Positions 22,030 to 29,939 of a DNA stretch of 56,561 nt are shown here, in pieces. The stretch is from a virus. The stretch lies in the IMG/VR virus record IMGVR_UViG_3300031539_000035, positions 1 through 56,561 of that record, one strand, 5' to 3'. Position 1 is the stretch's first letter. Each line of letters opens with the position of its first letter. A program made the translations under genes and the position numbers. The notes under the pieces were generated by a model. That model had not been told where the DNA came from and did no database searches. It was given only the letters and a program-made list of their open reading frames with translations.

Positions 22030-23653
22030 GACGAGCATCTTGCGCGGCTACGTCTGGGCTCCCGATAGCCAGCGCTACCGGGATAGCGCCGGGCGCTACG
22101 TGGCCCGCACCCGGATCACGGCCCTCCTGGAGCGTTCGATCAACGGGCGAGAGCGACGCATCCTCGACGGCGCGCAGGCGCTCTACGATGGCAAGATCAC
22201 GCCCAAAGTTTACGCAGCGCGAACGGCTGAGTTGGTAAAGCGCCAGCACCTCCAGAACAGCGCGCTGGCTGCCGGCGGTTGGGACAGACTCACGCCAGCG
22301 GACTATGGGCGTATCGGCGGCAACCTGCGGTCCGAGTACAAGCACTTGGCCAACCTGGCGAACGGCATTGCCGATGGCACGGTGTCCACAGCACAGGCAC
22401 AGAATCGGCTGCACATGTACATGGGGAACGCGCGCAAGGAGTTTTACCAGGTCGAGCGGGCGCACTTGCCTAAACCGAAGGCGGGCATGTCGCGGCTGGA
22501 GCGAAGGCAGCTCAATCCGGCGGACTCCTGTGACGACTGCATCGGCTATGCCGCGCAAGGATGGCAGGCTGAGGGTGTATTGCCTGTGCCGGGAGAGGGG
22601 AGCCAGTGTTTCCCTGGAAGTTTATTGGTCATGGCCGAAGGCATTGTCAAAGGCTTTAAACGAGAATATATTGGTGATCTAGTCGAGATCACCACATCCA
22701 GTGGCCACAAGCTGTCCGCTACCCCGAATCACCCGATAGCGACCCCGTCTGGTTGGGTTGCTATCAGTGCTCTGCATGAAGGCAACCAAATCATCTGTGA
22801 CTTGCGAGCAAAATTGGTGACTGGGACTTATCCAAATATAGTAAACATCCCAACCCCAATTAGTGAGGTCTTTGATGCGCTTGCGTTCGCGGGCCATGTG
22901 CAAAGGATTCCCTCTTCGCCTGTGGACTTCCACGGCGATGGTCGGCATCAAGAGATCCACGTTGTATGGGCCGATGACTGCTTGCCGAACAGGATGAAGG
23001 CTCTTTGCTATGAGAGCCTCCCGGACTTGCGCTTCCCCCATGCCTATAACGGCGAAATGTGCACCACGTGTCTGATGTCCTCTGGCGATTTCAGTGTGCA
23101 TATGGGCATCCAAAAGCTCGCGGGGGCGGCGGGGGGCAAACCCTTCTTTCTCAAGGATTCTCTTGACTGTATGAGGGGAAGTGCCGTATCTCCGGCATAC
23201 GCCACGCAGGGATTGCCCGGAAGCATAGGCGTTGGCGATCTCGGCACAGGGAAGCATGGCGATTCTGGCTTTAGAACGGGCTTTGTTGATCAGAACATTT
23301 TGTCCGAACCCACGGACACGGATCCCTGCATTGAGCAATCGCCTACGGATAGTGACTCGGCAGACGCCATACCTTTTGGAGAGAGAAAGCTCGGACTCGC
23401 CATCGATATACCGCTTGACGATCTCATCAATTGGCAGAGCGATCCTGACTTTGGCGTTACTTCGATAGTCAGCGCTCACAGAATTCCTTTCGCGGGATGT
23501 GTCTACAATTTGACCACGGAACGCCACTATTATACAACGGCTGGTATCATTGTCAAAAATTGCAATGGAAATTGTCGCTGCGCTCTTGACCGAAAGGAAA
23601 CGCCGATAGCGGACGCGGGCAACATGATCGGCACGGGAGGGGCGACGGCGTGA
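22016..23653 (+). CDS. Minor head protein (SPP1 gp7/Mu F type) precursor with intein
   Basis: 545 residues from GTG 22016. Exteins total 227 residues: a helical N-terminus (NAQALYDGKITPKVYAAR-type segments) and the Cys-rich end of phage head morphogenesis proteins, DSCDDC...PGEGSQ joined to CNGNCRCAL. The intein, residues 198-515, interrupts exactly before CNGNC, the most conserved part. These proteins attach to the portal and are needed for head assembly or DNA ejection. Without splicing the Cys cluster would be split. Confidence 0.85.
   Translation: MAKRKTSILRGYVWAPDSQRYRDSAGRYVARTRITALLERSINGRERRILDGAQALYDGKITPKVYAARTAELVKRQHLQNSALAAGGWDRLTPADYGRIGGNLRSEYKHLANLANGIADGTVSTAQAQNRLHMYMGNARKEFYQVERAHLPKPKAGMSRLERRQLNPADSCDDCIGYAAQGWQAEGVLPVPGEGSQCFPGSLLVMAEGIVKGFKREYIGDLVEITTSSGHKLSATPNHPIATPSGWVAISALHEGNQIICDLRAKLVTGTYPNIVNIPTPISEVFDALAFAGHVQRIPSSPVDFHGDGRHQEIHVVWADDCLPNRMKALCYESLPDLRFPHAYNGEMCTTCLMSSGDFSVHMGIQKLAGAAGGKPFFLKDSLDCMRGSAVSPAYATQGLPGSIGVGDLGTGKHGDSGFRTGFVDQNILSEPTDTDPCIEQSPTDSDSADAIPFGERKLGLAIDIPLDDLINWQSDPDFGVTSIVSAHRIPFAGCVYNLTTERHYYTTAGIIVKNCNGNCRCALDRKETPIADAGNMIGTGGATA
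22679..23479 (-). CDS. Vsr-like homing endonuclease with two HTH domains, antisense inside the intein
   Basis: 266 residues on the - strand from GTG 23479, preceded by AAAGGAA (23484-23490); stop at 22681-22679. Two HTH units come first (LPIDEIVKRYIDGESELSLS at about 16-35 and SLRGVCRRYGTSPHTVKRI at about 90-108). The C-terminal domain has GPYNVDLLMPTIAVEV (Asp175, Glu184), then RERKRIKDLTNWGWDVYYIW, the Vsr/EDxHD-type PD-(D/E)XK nuclease pattern used by some homing endonucleases. Its codons are exactly in register with the sense codons. It covers nearly all of the intein and has its own promoter. The longer GTG start at 23527 would lie upstream of the predicted transcript start. Confidence 0.88.
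   Translation of the reverse strand: MSADYRSNAKVRIALPIDEIVKRYIDGESELSLSKRYGVCRVTIRRRLLNAGIRVRGFGQNVLINKARSKARIAMLPCAEIANAYASGQSLRGVCRRYGTSPHTVKRILEKEGFAPRRPRELLDAHMHTEIARGHQTRGAHFAVIGMGEAQVREALIAKSLHPVRQAVIGPYNVDLLMPTIAVEVHRRRGNPLHMARERKRIKDLTNWGWDVYYIWISPSHQFCSQVTDDLVAFMQSTDSNPTRRGRYRVIRGSGQLVATGCGDLD
23529..23556 (-). promoter_or_regulatory. Perfect sigma-70 promoter on the - strand, inside intein blocks F/G
   Basis: Read on the - strand: TTGACA (23556-23551), 16-base spacer, TATAAT (23534-23529). Transcription should start near 23522 and run into the endonuclease RBS and GTG at 23479. The same bases encode YYTTAGIIVK of the intein on the + strand. Confidence 0.85.
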
Positions 23654-23874
23654 GCGATAGCGTCCAGCAGTGGGACAACCTCCTGGCCCGCCTGCGCAGC
23701 GTGGCCGGCTGTCGGAACGACGGCCATATCGTCGTGCAGATCACCGTGGCATTCTGTGGCGGCGTGCCGCGTATCTGGACCGAGCCCCGCGTGGTGCGCT
23801 TGGAGCCGCGCAGCATGGGTAGCACCGTCGATCTGCTGGAGGCACTTGCCGGGAATGGACGGCTGGATAGTTGA
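23650..23874 (+). CDS. Hypothetical protein
   Basis: 74 residues, GTG start overlapping the minor-head stop. Beta-rich centre (GHIVVQITVAFCGGVPRIW). Last four bases overlap a promoter -35. Function unknown. Confidence 0.5.
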   Translation: MSDSVQQWDNLLARLRSVAGCRNDGHIVVQITVAFCGGVPRIWTEPRVVRLEPRSMGSTVDLLEALAGNGRLDS

Positions 23875-23899
23875 CAATTTGTGACATATATCGTATGAT
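23871..23899 (+). promoter_or_regulatory. Sigma-70 promoter
   Basis: TTGACA, 17-base spacer, TATGAT. Predicted start near 23906, only about 20 bases before a strong terminator. Confidence 0.85.
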
Positions 23900-23905
23900 G
23901 CTCTT

Positions 23906-23969
23906 GTAACCTAGCGCCACCATAACGGGGCGCGGCCTGCACACCAGCGGGCCGTGGCCCCGTTTTTTT
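23906..23969 (+). ncRNA. Short promoter-terminator transcript (sRNA or attenuated leader)
   Basis: The predicted transcript from the 23871 promoter to the terminator is about 64 bases: an 18-base single strand and the terminator hairpin. Either a small RNA, a decoy, or the attenuated leader of the virion operon that begins at 23987. Confidence 0.5.
23925..23969 (+). terminator. Strong rho-independent terminator
   Basis: Stem 23925-23937 with 23950-23963 (one bulged G), about 13 bp of mostly G-C pairs, then seven T. It stands between the portal/minor-head block and the capsid block. Confidence 0.9.
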
Positions 23970-23986
23970 GTGCCTGAGAGGTGATT

Positions 23987-24478
23987 ATGTCTATCGGATA
24001 TGGGCCGAGCGCATACGGTGAGCCGACGATTGTGGCGCGTGTGCTGGCGATCCTTCCGGCGGCGGGGGCTTGGGATGCTAACCCTGTAGAGTTCAGCGTG
24101 GCCGGTTACGACGCCATGATGCTCTATTTGACCTATGAGCCCGCGGCGGACGGCGGGGCGGTAGACTGGCAGGTGCAGTACAGCCCATATTCAGCAGATG
24201 TGGTTGGTGTACTCAGCTGGTTTGAGGAAACGGCGGAGACGGTCGCGGCGGTTGTAGCTGGGACTACTACGCTTGCGACCGTGCAGGGTGCATATTCGAG
24301 TTATGCGGAGGAAGCGGTTGCGGTTGCGGGCATCACTTATGGGCCGATCCTCCTGCACAAGCTCGGCGCGGAGCGGGTGCGTATCCGGGCACGCGAGAGC
24401 GGACTGGATGACCCAGGCGAAGGGGACGATCCGGGCGAGTGCGGTATCCTGGTCAAGCTGAGCCAGGGGGAATACTAG
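23987..24478 (+). CDS. Hypothetical virion-module protein
   Basis: 163 residues from ATG 23987 (GAGAGGTGATT upstream). Beta-rich N-terminus, Ala-rich middle and an acidic loop (DDPGEGDDPGECG). Lies first in the capsid operon. No family recognised. Confidence 0.55.
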   Translation: MSIGYGPSAYGEPTIVARVLAILPAAGAWDANPVEFSVAGYDAMMLYLTYEPAADGGAVDWQVQYSPYSADVVGVLSWFEETAETVAAVVAGTTTLATVQGAYSSYAEEAVAVAGITYGPILLHKLGAERVRIRARESGLDDPGEGDDPGECGILVKLSQGEY

Positions 24479-24479
24479 A

Positions 24480-24635
24480 ATGAGGCAGGGTGCGGCGACG
24501 CGTGGCGCGACGCACTTTATATCCTCTGTGCGGAACGGGCGGCAAGTCGGCATTGCGACGCGGGAGACAACGTATCCCACAAGACATGATAACCAGCGTG
24601 GGCCGACGCGCATGAGCCCGCCGATGCCAACGTAG
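24480..24635 (+). CDS. 51-residue basic ORF
   Basis: ATG 24480 with AGGGGGA nine bases upstream, stop at 24633. Arg- and Thr-rich, ending TRMSPPMPT. Fills the gap before the protease gene. Supported only by RBS and position. Confidence 0.4.
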   Translation: MRQGAATRGATHFISSVRNGRQVGIATRETTYPTRHDNQRGPTRMSPPMPT

Positions 24636-24647
24636 AGGGAGGCGGCT

Positions 24648-26180
24648 ATGCCTTGGACGGCTAAAGATGTCGAGCGACATAAGAAGGGTCTGAGCGATAA
24701 GGACAAGGCACAGTGGGTCGCCACTGCGAACAGCGTCCTCAAGACTTGTCTGGCCGATGGTGGCGAGCTGGACGAATGTGATGGGCGAGCTATCCGCATC
24801 GCCAACGCGGCGGTAGCCGAGGCCGACAAGCCGACGGCGGAGAACGTGGCTGAGGACGATATGGAGCGACCCGAGGTGCTTCCCGAGTGGGTGCCCTATG
24901 GCATATACACGTTCGTGGACCTGCACGCGCGCCGCGAGGTGGAGGCTAAGGCCCAGAACGTGCGTACCGTCACCGAGCAATTCAAGCAGATGGTAGGCAA
25001 CATTCTCGATAATTATTCGTTTGAGCCCGAGGGGATGAAAGCGGCCACCCCTCAGGAGCGCATCGCCAAGATCCGCGCCCTTCTCTCCGAGATGGAAGCC
25101 GAGCTGAACGTGGCCTTCGAGGAGCCGACCACAGAGGCCGAGCCGATTGGCGAACCGGAGGTCCTGGCCGAGGCCACGGTTGGGCGAGTGATCCGCCTGG
25201 CCGAGGGGGACAACCGGCAAGGACCCCTGACGCTCATCGCCGAGCTTATCCGTCCTGGTTGGGGCAACACGAAGGACGGCCACTACTATCCGGACGAAAC
25301 CCTGCGCGGGGACTCCATTCGCATCTGGGAAGGTACCAAGATGCACGAAGTCGACCACCGCGAGGACCAGCGCTCGAACGAGAACTGGGTGAGCACGGTG
25401 GGGCCGCATGTGGGCTACAGCGATAGCGGCGGAGCTATATTCGAGGTTGCCGTCCACGATCCGGCGTTCGCCGAGAGGGCGCGCAATCTGAAAGAGCTGG
25501 GCCTGCTGGACAAGCTCGAATGCAGCATCCTCGGTGACGGACTGGTGCGCAAGGGCTTCGAGAAAGATGGGCGCAAGGGGAAACTGGTAGAGCGATTTAC
25601 CATCGCCCGAAATGTAGACTGGGTGAGTCATGCCGGGGCCGGCGGCAGAGCCGTGGGCCTGGCGGAGAGCGGTACGCCGGATGCCCGGCAGGAGGTGAAC
25701 ATTGTGAAGGTGGATAGGGCGAAACTGTTGGAGGCACTGTCCAAGGCGCTGTTAGAGGCGAAGGACGCGCAACTGGACGAGCTGGTGCAGGAGGCCATCG
25801 CCGAGGCGGAGGTCCCCGAGACGGTTGAGTCCGTCGTGACCGAGCCGGTCGTCACGGAGCCGGTTGTCGAGCCAACCGTTGAGGCGGAGCCAGTGATCGT
25901 CACCGTGAGCGCGGAGCGGGTGCGGGAACTCTGCGCGGTGGCCAAGCTGCCCGAGGCGCTGACCGGCCTCCTGGCCGAGATCGCGTTTCCCGACGAGACG
26001 GCCGTCATCGCGCGGATCGCCGAGCAGAAGACGTGGCTCCAACAGGCTACGCGCGCGGGGAGGCCCTGGGCACTATCGGAGGGCGATCAGCCCGTGGGAC
26101 CTCAAGGTCCTCTGACCAGCGAGGAGTTCGCGGAGCGTTCCAAGGCGGTTATCACCAAGTACACGGGTCGGCAGGTATAA
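24648..26180 (+). CDS. Capsid maturation protease with C-terminal scaffold region
   Basis: 510 residues. The first 55 residues (WTAKDVERHKKGLSDKDKAQ, then CDGRAIRIANAAV) form the short ChaB-like domain often fused to phage proteases. A central domain (LIAELIRPGWGN, KMHEVDHRED, ECSILGDGLV, HAGAGGRAVGL) fits the capsid protease position, with His in MHEVDH and Ser in ECSILG as catalytic candidates. The Glu/Val-rich end (EPVVTEPVVEPTVEAEP) is scaffold-like. It would shape and then trim the prohead. Confidence 0.65.
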   Translation: MPWTAKDVERHKKGLSDKDKAQWVATANSVLKTCLADGGELDECDGRAIRIANAAVAEADKPTAENVAEDDMERPEVLPEWVPYGIYTFVDLHARREVEAKAQNVRTVTEQFKQMVGNILDNYSFEPEGMKAATPQERIAKIRALLSEMEAELNVAFEEPTTEAEPIGEPEVLAEATVGRVIRLAEGDNRQGPLTLIAELIRPGWGNTKDGHYYPDETLRGDSIRIWEGTKMHEVDHREDQRSNENWVSTVGPHVGYSDSGGAIFEVAVHDPAFAERARNLKELGLLDKLECSILGDGLVRKGFEKDGRKGKLVERFTIARNVDWVSHAGAGGRAVGLAESGTPDARQEVNIVKVDRAKLLEALSKALLEAKDAQLDELVQEAIAEAEVPETVESVVTEPVVTEPVVEPTVEAEPVIVTVSAERVRELCAVAKLPEALTGLLAEIAFPDETAVIARIAEQKTWLQQATRAGRPWALSEGDQPVGPQGPLTSEEFAERSKAVITKYTGRQV

Positions 26181-26211
26181 ACACCGCTAGATAGCGGGTA
26201 GGAGGTTCTCG

Positions 26212-26772
26212 ATGGACGAATTTGTGCATGGGCCTGATTGGCAGGGTTCAAGCGGGCCGTATGTGAATCGGATGCTGTCTACGGCGGACATCTGGCCCGA
26301 GGGGCTGGCGTCTGAAGTGGGCGGTGGCAACAAGGACATCCTGGCTGGCGGCCTGCATCCGATCGTGGCCATCGGTGGGCAAACAGCGGCGGACGGTCGC
26401 CAGGTTGGCCAGTTGTGCGGGGTCGTGGTGAGTTTCGAGAACGCCAACCTCGTGCAGGTCAACATCGCCAAGGGAATGGTGGTCAAGGCCAAGGTAGCCA
26501 ATATCTTGACGCATCCGGATACCTACGAGGCGGCTCCGGTGATCGGGCAACCGGTCTACGTGGATGATAGCGCGGCCTTGAGTGCCGGCGTGACGCTGAG
26601 CCTTGCTGCGGCAAACAGTGCGGCACTCGTAAATCCGCTGGCCGGCTGGCTCTGGTACGATCAAGACGAGTATCTGGACAGTGGTGTCGGCGGGGCGAAC
26701 GCGGCGGCTCTATGGCCAAAGGCATGGTCGGTGGCGTTCGCCGAGTACGACGTCTATGTGCTGATGAAGTAG
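26212..26772 (+). CDS. Head decoration-like protein, copy 1
   Basis: 186 residues with GTAGGAGG before the start. Paralogous over its whole length to the next protein: shared SSGPYV, WPEGL, KDILAGGLHP, GGQTAADGRQVGQL, PVIGQPVYVDDS and LWYDQDEYLD. Small beta-rich proteins between protease and capsid usually stabilise the head; function inferred from position. Confidence 0.65.
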   Translation: MDEFVHGPDWQGSSGPYVNRMLSTADIWPEGLASEVGGGNKDILAGGLHPIVAIGGQTAADGRQVGQLCGVVVSFENANLVQVNIAKGMVVKAKVANILTHPDTYEAAPVIGQPVYVDDSAALSAGVTLSLAAANSAALVNPLAGWLWYDQDEYLDSGVGGANAAALWPKAWSVAFAEYDVYVLMK

Positions 26773-26784
26773 GGGAGGAATACC

Positions 26785-27363
26785 ATGCCCGATGATTTCC
26801 TGAGCGGAACGGACTGGGAAAGCTCAAGTGGCCCCTACATCGAGAGGCAAGTCGCGCTGGCCGATCTCTGGCCGGAGGGGCTGAATAGCGAGTCGGACGG
26901 TGCCGGCGACAAGGATATCCTGGCCGATGGGCTGCATCCTGTGTTGGCGATTGGCGGGCAGACCGCCGCGGACGGGCGGCAGGTGGGCCAACTGACCGGC
27001 GTGGTGGTGCACTATCGGACTACTGGCCTGGTGCAGATGAATATCGCGCGCGGGATGATCGTCAAAGCCTACGTGGCAAACGTATTGACCTACGACCAGA
27101 GGGCAGCGGCCACGTTCGAGATTGCGCCGATCATCGGTCAGCCGGTGTACGTGGATGACAGCGACCCACTGGCTTCTGGCGTGACGTTGAGCCTGAGTGC
27201 GCTCAACAACGATGGTCTCGTAAACCCGTTGGCGGGCTGGCTCTGGTACGATCAGGACGAGTATCTGGACGCGGGTGTTGGTGGGCCGAATGTGGCGGCC
27301 ATCTGGCCACTGACTTGGGCGAACGAGTTGGTCGAAGCTGAAGTGTGCGTTTTGCTGAAATAG
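26785..27363 (+). CDS. Head decoration-like protein, copy 2
   Basis: 192 residues, tandem duplicate of the 26212 protein (IGGQTAADGRQVGQL and GWLWYDQDEYLD are identical). Divergence in the remaining positions indicates an old duplication; the pair may decorate distinct capsid sites or form a heteromer. Confidence 0.65.
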   Translation: MPDDFLSGTDWESSSGPYIERQVALADLWPEGLNSESDGAGDKDILADGLHPVLAIGGQTAADGRQVGQLTGVVVHYRTTGLVQMNIARGMIVKAYVANVLTYDQRAAATFEIAPIIGQPVYVDDSDPLASGVTLSLSALNNDGLVNPLAGWLWYDQDEYLDAGVGGPNVAAIWPLTWANELVEAEVCVLLK

Positions 27364-27402
27364 GTCGCGCGGCGGGCGCGGCCAGGCAGAGGAGGACAAA
27401 CA

Positions 27403-28542
27403 ATGCGACGAATCGTTGGGATGCTGAGCGAGCTGCGCGCACTCCAGCTGCAGAGGCAGGGGCTGGAGAGCCGGATCGCTGAGTCAAGGGAAATGTTCAC
27501 GTACCTGGATCGTGGGTTGAACGGACTCGACCCGCAGATCATGCCCGAGCGACTGGGCGAGGTCATGGTCTCGGCGGACTTTACCTACGCCATCCAGGAG
27601 TTCGTCCAGCGCGAGATGTGGGGTCCGTACAACGCCAAGCGGTTCGCGTTCGAACCGCTGGTGAAGCCCGACACTCTGCCCAACTTCATGCAGGTCACGC
27701 GCTACCAGCAGCGAGGTAGCCTGGATGATCTGGAGTACGTGGGCGAGAAGGGGGAGGCGCGAGCGGGTTCCGTGGATGATGTTGTGAAACGTCAGTACAG
27801 GGTCTACAAGTGGGAGAAGCAGTTCGAGTTCGCGATGGAGACCCTGGTCAATGATGATATCGGTCTCTTGACCGATCAGGCGCGCAACATGGGCCAGGCG
27901 GCGCGGCGGACACTTGAGAAGTATGTGAGCCGGATGTATACCAACGCGACGACCATCGCCAGGTTGGTGCTGCTCGGGGCGCTGTACTCGACCACTGGGC
28001 GACTGACCTCCGCGCGCATTTCGACGGCGCGGATGGCCTTCAACCAGCGGGTCGATGCTGACGGAGAACCGATCTCGGCCACCATGACCTACCTGGTGTA
28101 CCATCCGGGGCTGGTCGATCAGGTGCGCACGATCCGGCAGTCTCAGTTGGTGCCCGAGCTGGCGACCAACGCGGTCAACGTCGTGGCGGGCGATTTCACC
28201 CCCATCGAGGACCCGTACATCGCTGGCGCGGCTCCGAACTTGCCATGGTACGCGTTCACCGACTGGCAGACTAGCGGGATCGTCCCGTTCGTGCTGGCCA
28301 GGCGGCAGGGCGTGCCCGCTCCCATGATCCTTCGCAAGAAGAGCGACATGGAGAGCGTGGCGACCATGCTGGGTGCAGGCGCGGACGTGGCCCCGATCAT
28401 GGGCGACTTTGCCACCGGCAACGTCGTGATCAAAGTCCACGACGAGTGGGGCACGTACATCGACACGACCGTGGGCGTCACGAACGAGGGCAACATGTTT
28501 GACGCGAACGGATGCTTCTACTCCAGCGGCACGGCGCCGTAA
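27403..28542 (+). CDS. Major capsid protein, probable HK97 fold
   Basis: 379 residues. Short N-terminal helix region (LQLQRQGLESRIAESREM), then long segments typical of capsid proteins, such as EFVQREMWGPYNAKRF, YKWEKQFEFAMETLVNDD, YLVYHPGLVDQVRTI and PFVLARRQGVPAPMILRKKS. Size and position after protease and decoration genes fit. A 13-bp hairpin follows, which may stabilise its abundant mRNA. Confidence 0.8.
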   Translation: MRRIVGMLSELRALQLQRQGLESRIAESREMFTYLDRGLNGLDPQIMPERLGEVMVSADFTYAIQEFVQREMWGPYNAKRFAFEPLVKPDTLPNFMQVTRYQQRGSLDDLEYVGEKGEARAGSVDDVVKRQYRVYKWEKQFEFAMETLVNDDIGLLTDQARNMGQAARRTLEKYVSRMYTNATTIARLVLLGALYSTTGRLTSARISTARMAFNQRVDADGEPISATMTYLVYHPGLVDQVRTIRQSQLVPELATNAVNVVAGDFTPIEDPYIAGAAPNLPWYAFTDWQTSGIVPFVLARRQGVPAPMILRKKSDMESVATMLGAGADVAPIMGDFATGNVVIKVHDEWGTYIDTTVGVTNEGNMFDANGCFYSSGTAP

Positions 28543-28571
28543 CGTGAGAAAGCCGGACATGGCCGGATGAC

Positions 28572-28600
28572 CTGGGCTCCTGCAATGTGCAGGAGCCCAG
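28572..28600 (+). other. Perfect 13-bp hairpin behind the capsid gene
   Basis: CTGGGCTCCTGCA/TGCAGGAGCCCAG with a three-base ATG loop, no T tract. Probably a 3' stability or processing hairpin rather than a terminator. Confidence 0.75.
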
Positions 28601-28630
28601 CGGGGGACACAAGAAACGAGGGAGCGAGAG

Positions 28631-28897
28631 ATGGCAAGAGAAAAGAAGCCGCCGTACCGAATCATCGAGCACGGTGGTCCGGAGCACGCTGCCCTGCTGG
28701 GGCTGGTGGCGGTTGGGGACAGTTACGAACTGGCCGATCCCACGCCGTACATTCAGACGGACCCGACTGGGCGGCTGGAGTCGATCGTCACCAGGCAGCG
28801 GGTGGCGGAGTTGCAGGGCGGGTTCCCGAAGCTGCAGAGTACGGACCCGCTGAAGCCGAACTACGCGCCGCCGATCTGGCGACCCACGGACGAATAG
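28631..28897 (+). CDS. Small hypothetical protein, head cluster
   Basis: 88 residues with GAGGGAGCGAG upstream. Pro-rich C-terminus. Sequence YRIIEHGGPEHAALLGLVAV; no known family. Confidence 0.5.
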   Translation: MAREKKPPYRIIEHGGPEHAALLGLVAVGDSYELADPTPYIQTDPTGRLESIVTRQRVAELQGGFPKLQSTDPLKPNYAPPIWRPTDE

Positions 28898-28943
28898 GCG
28901 GTATGATCAAAGACGGCGTGTGTGAACGCGCTGGGAGGGGACA

Positions 28944-29927
28944 ATGTACGGAATCGGACTTCCGCTCTTGAGGGCGGCGCCCTGGTTTCCTGGACAGATG
29001 GGCGTGCCCGGCTCGGACGTGCCGCGCGGTCTGCGCACGGCCCCCACGGGCATCGTGCTATACGTGGACGATGAGCACCCGAACGCCACGGCAACGGCAG
29101 ACGGCACGGACCCCGAGAACCCACTGAGCACGATAGCGGCCGCGGTGGCCAGCCCGTTTCTGACCGAGGGCAGCGTGATCGTGGTGGCTAATCAGGCGAC
29201 GATCGCCGAGAGCGTGCTGGTGCCTATCACCGCTCCGGCGCACGTAGCCATTGTGGGCGCTGGGGATACGCGGCATCAGCCGACCTGGACGAGCGCGCTG
29301 GCGACGACCCCGTGCTTGACTATCCGACAGATCGGCTGGACGGTGAGCGGATTTACGTTCACCGTGCCGGCGAGTTCTGCGGCAATCCTTCTGCAGGACA
29401 CCGTACTGGGCGGCCTGGCCTACAAGAACGTGATCGAGGACTGCATCTTCGACGGGTTCTGGTCTGGTAAATACGGTATCGAGTTGCAGGGGGCGCCGCA
29501 TCGCTTGACGGTCCGGAACTGCCAGTTCCTTGAGCTGCATCAGGCCGGGAACGATGCTTTCGCCATTATCGTGACGAGTACGCCGAACGCCAGCCCGTAC
29601 GAGTGTGAGATCCTGAACAACCTGTTCTGGGAGAACGACAATCACATCGGCGGCCTAGGCGCGGTGCGCGGGTTCAATGTGAGCGTGTTCGCTGGGAATG
29701 TTTTCGCCGTCGCGGGGCTGATTGCGGCGGCGCTCAAGTTGGACTTGCGTGGCGGCACCCTCGGGCGCAATATCGTCTACGGGAACGTGTTCCCTGGCGA
29801 CTACTCCAATATCGGTGGGTACTGGGACGGGGCAGCCGGGGCTGGCACGTGGATCGGCAACTTGGCTGAGGACACCGCCGAAGCGGAAGTTGGCGATAAC
29901 GGGTTCACCATTCTGCCACCGGCATAG
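28944..29927 (+). CDS. Right-handed beta-helix virion protein, copy 1
   Basis: 327 residues. The first 40 residues (GLPLLRAAPWFPGQMGVPGS) are shared with the next protein. The rest shows the Asn-rich ladder of a parallel beta-helix (ENPLSTIAAAV, NVIEDCIFDGF, LTVRNCQFLEL, ECEILNNLFWEN, GRNIVYGNVF), as in pectin-lyase-fold and NosD-like proteins. In this position it may form head fibers or spikes binding host glycans. Confidence 0.7.
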   Translation: MYGIGLPLLRAAPWFPGQMGVPGSDVPRGLRTAPTGIVLYVDDEHPNATATADGTDPENPLSTIAAAVASPFLTEGSVIVVANQATIAESVLVPITAPAHVAIVGAGDTRHQPTWTSALATTPCLTIRQIGWTVSGFTFTVPASSAAILLQDTVLGGLAYKNVIEDCIFDGFWSGKYGIELQGAPHRLTVRNCQFLELHQAGNDAFAIIVTSTPNASPYECEILNNLFWENDNHIGGLGAVRGFNVSVFAGNVFAVAGLIAAALKLDLRGGTLGRNIVYGNVFPGDYSNIGGYWDGAAGAGTWIGNLAEDTAEAEVGDNGFTILPPA

Positions 29928-29939
29928 AGGAGGTGATCT

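Larger units (their letters stand above)
22607..23560 (+). mobile_element. Minor-head intein carrying an antisense endonuclease gene
   Basis: 318 residues. Block A CFPGSLLVMAEG, block B GHKLSATPNHPIATPSG, block F FAGCVYNLTTERHYYTT and block G IIVKN before Cys+1 give a complete splicing domain. About 220 residues between blocks B and F show no LAGLIDADG, HNH or other domain in this frame; that stretch is open because it is the complement of a real gene on the - strand. The penultimate residue is Lys instead of His. Confidence 0.9.

Noticed and set aside
27484-28665. 393-codon - strand frame opposite the capsid gene (and similar ones at 24453-25631 and 26824-27399)
   Set aside because: Same type of shadow; no recognisable domain, RBS or promoter.
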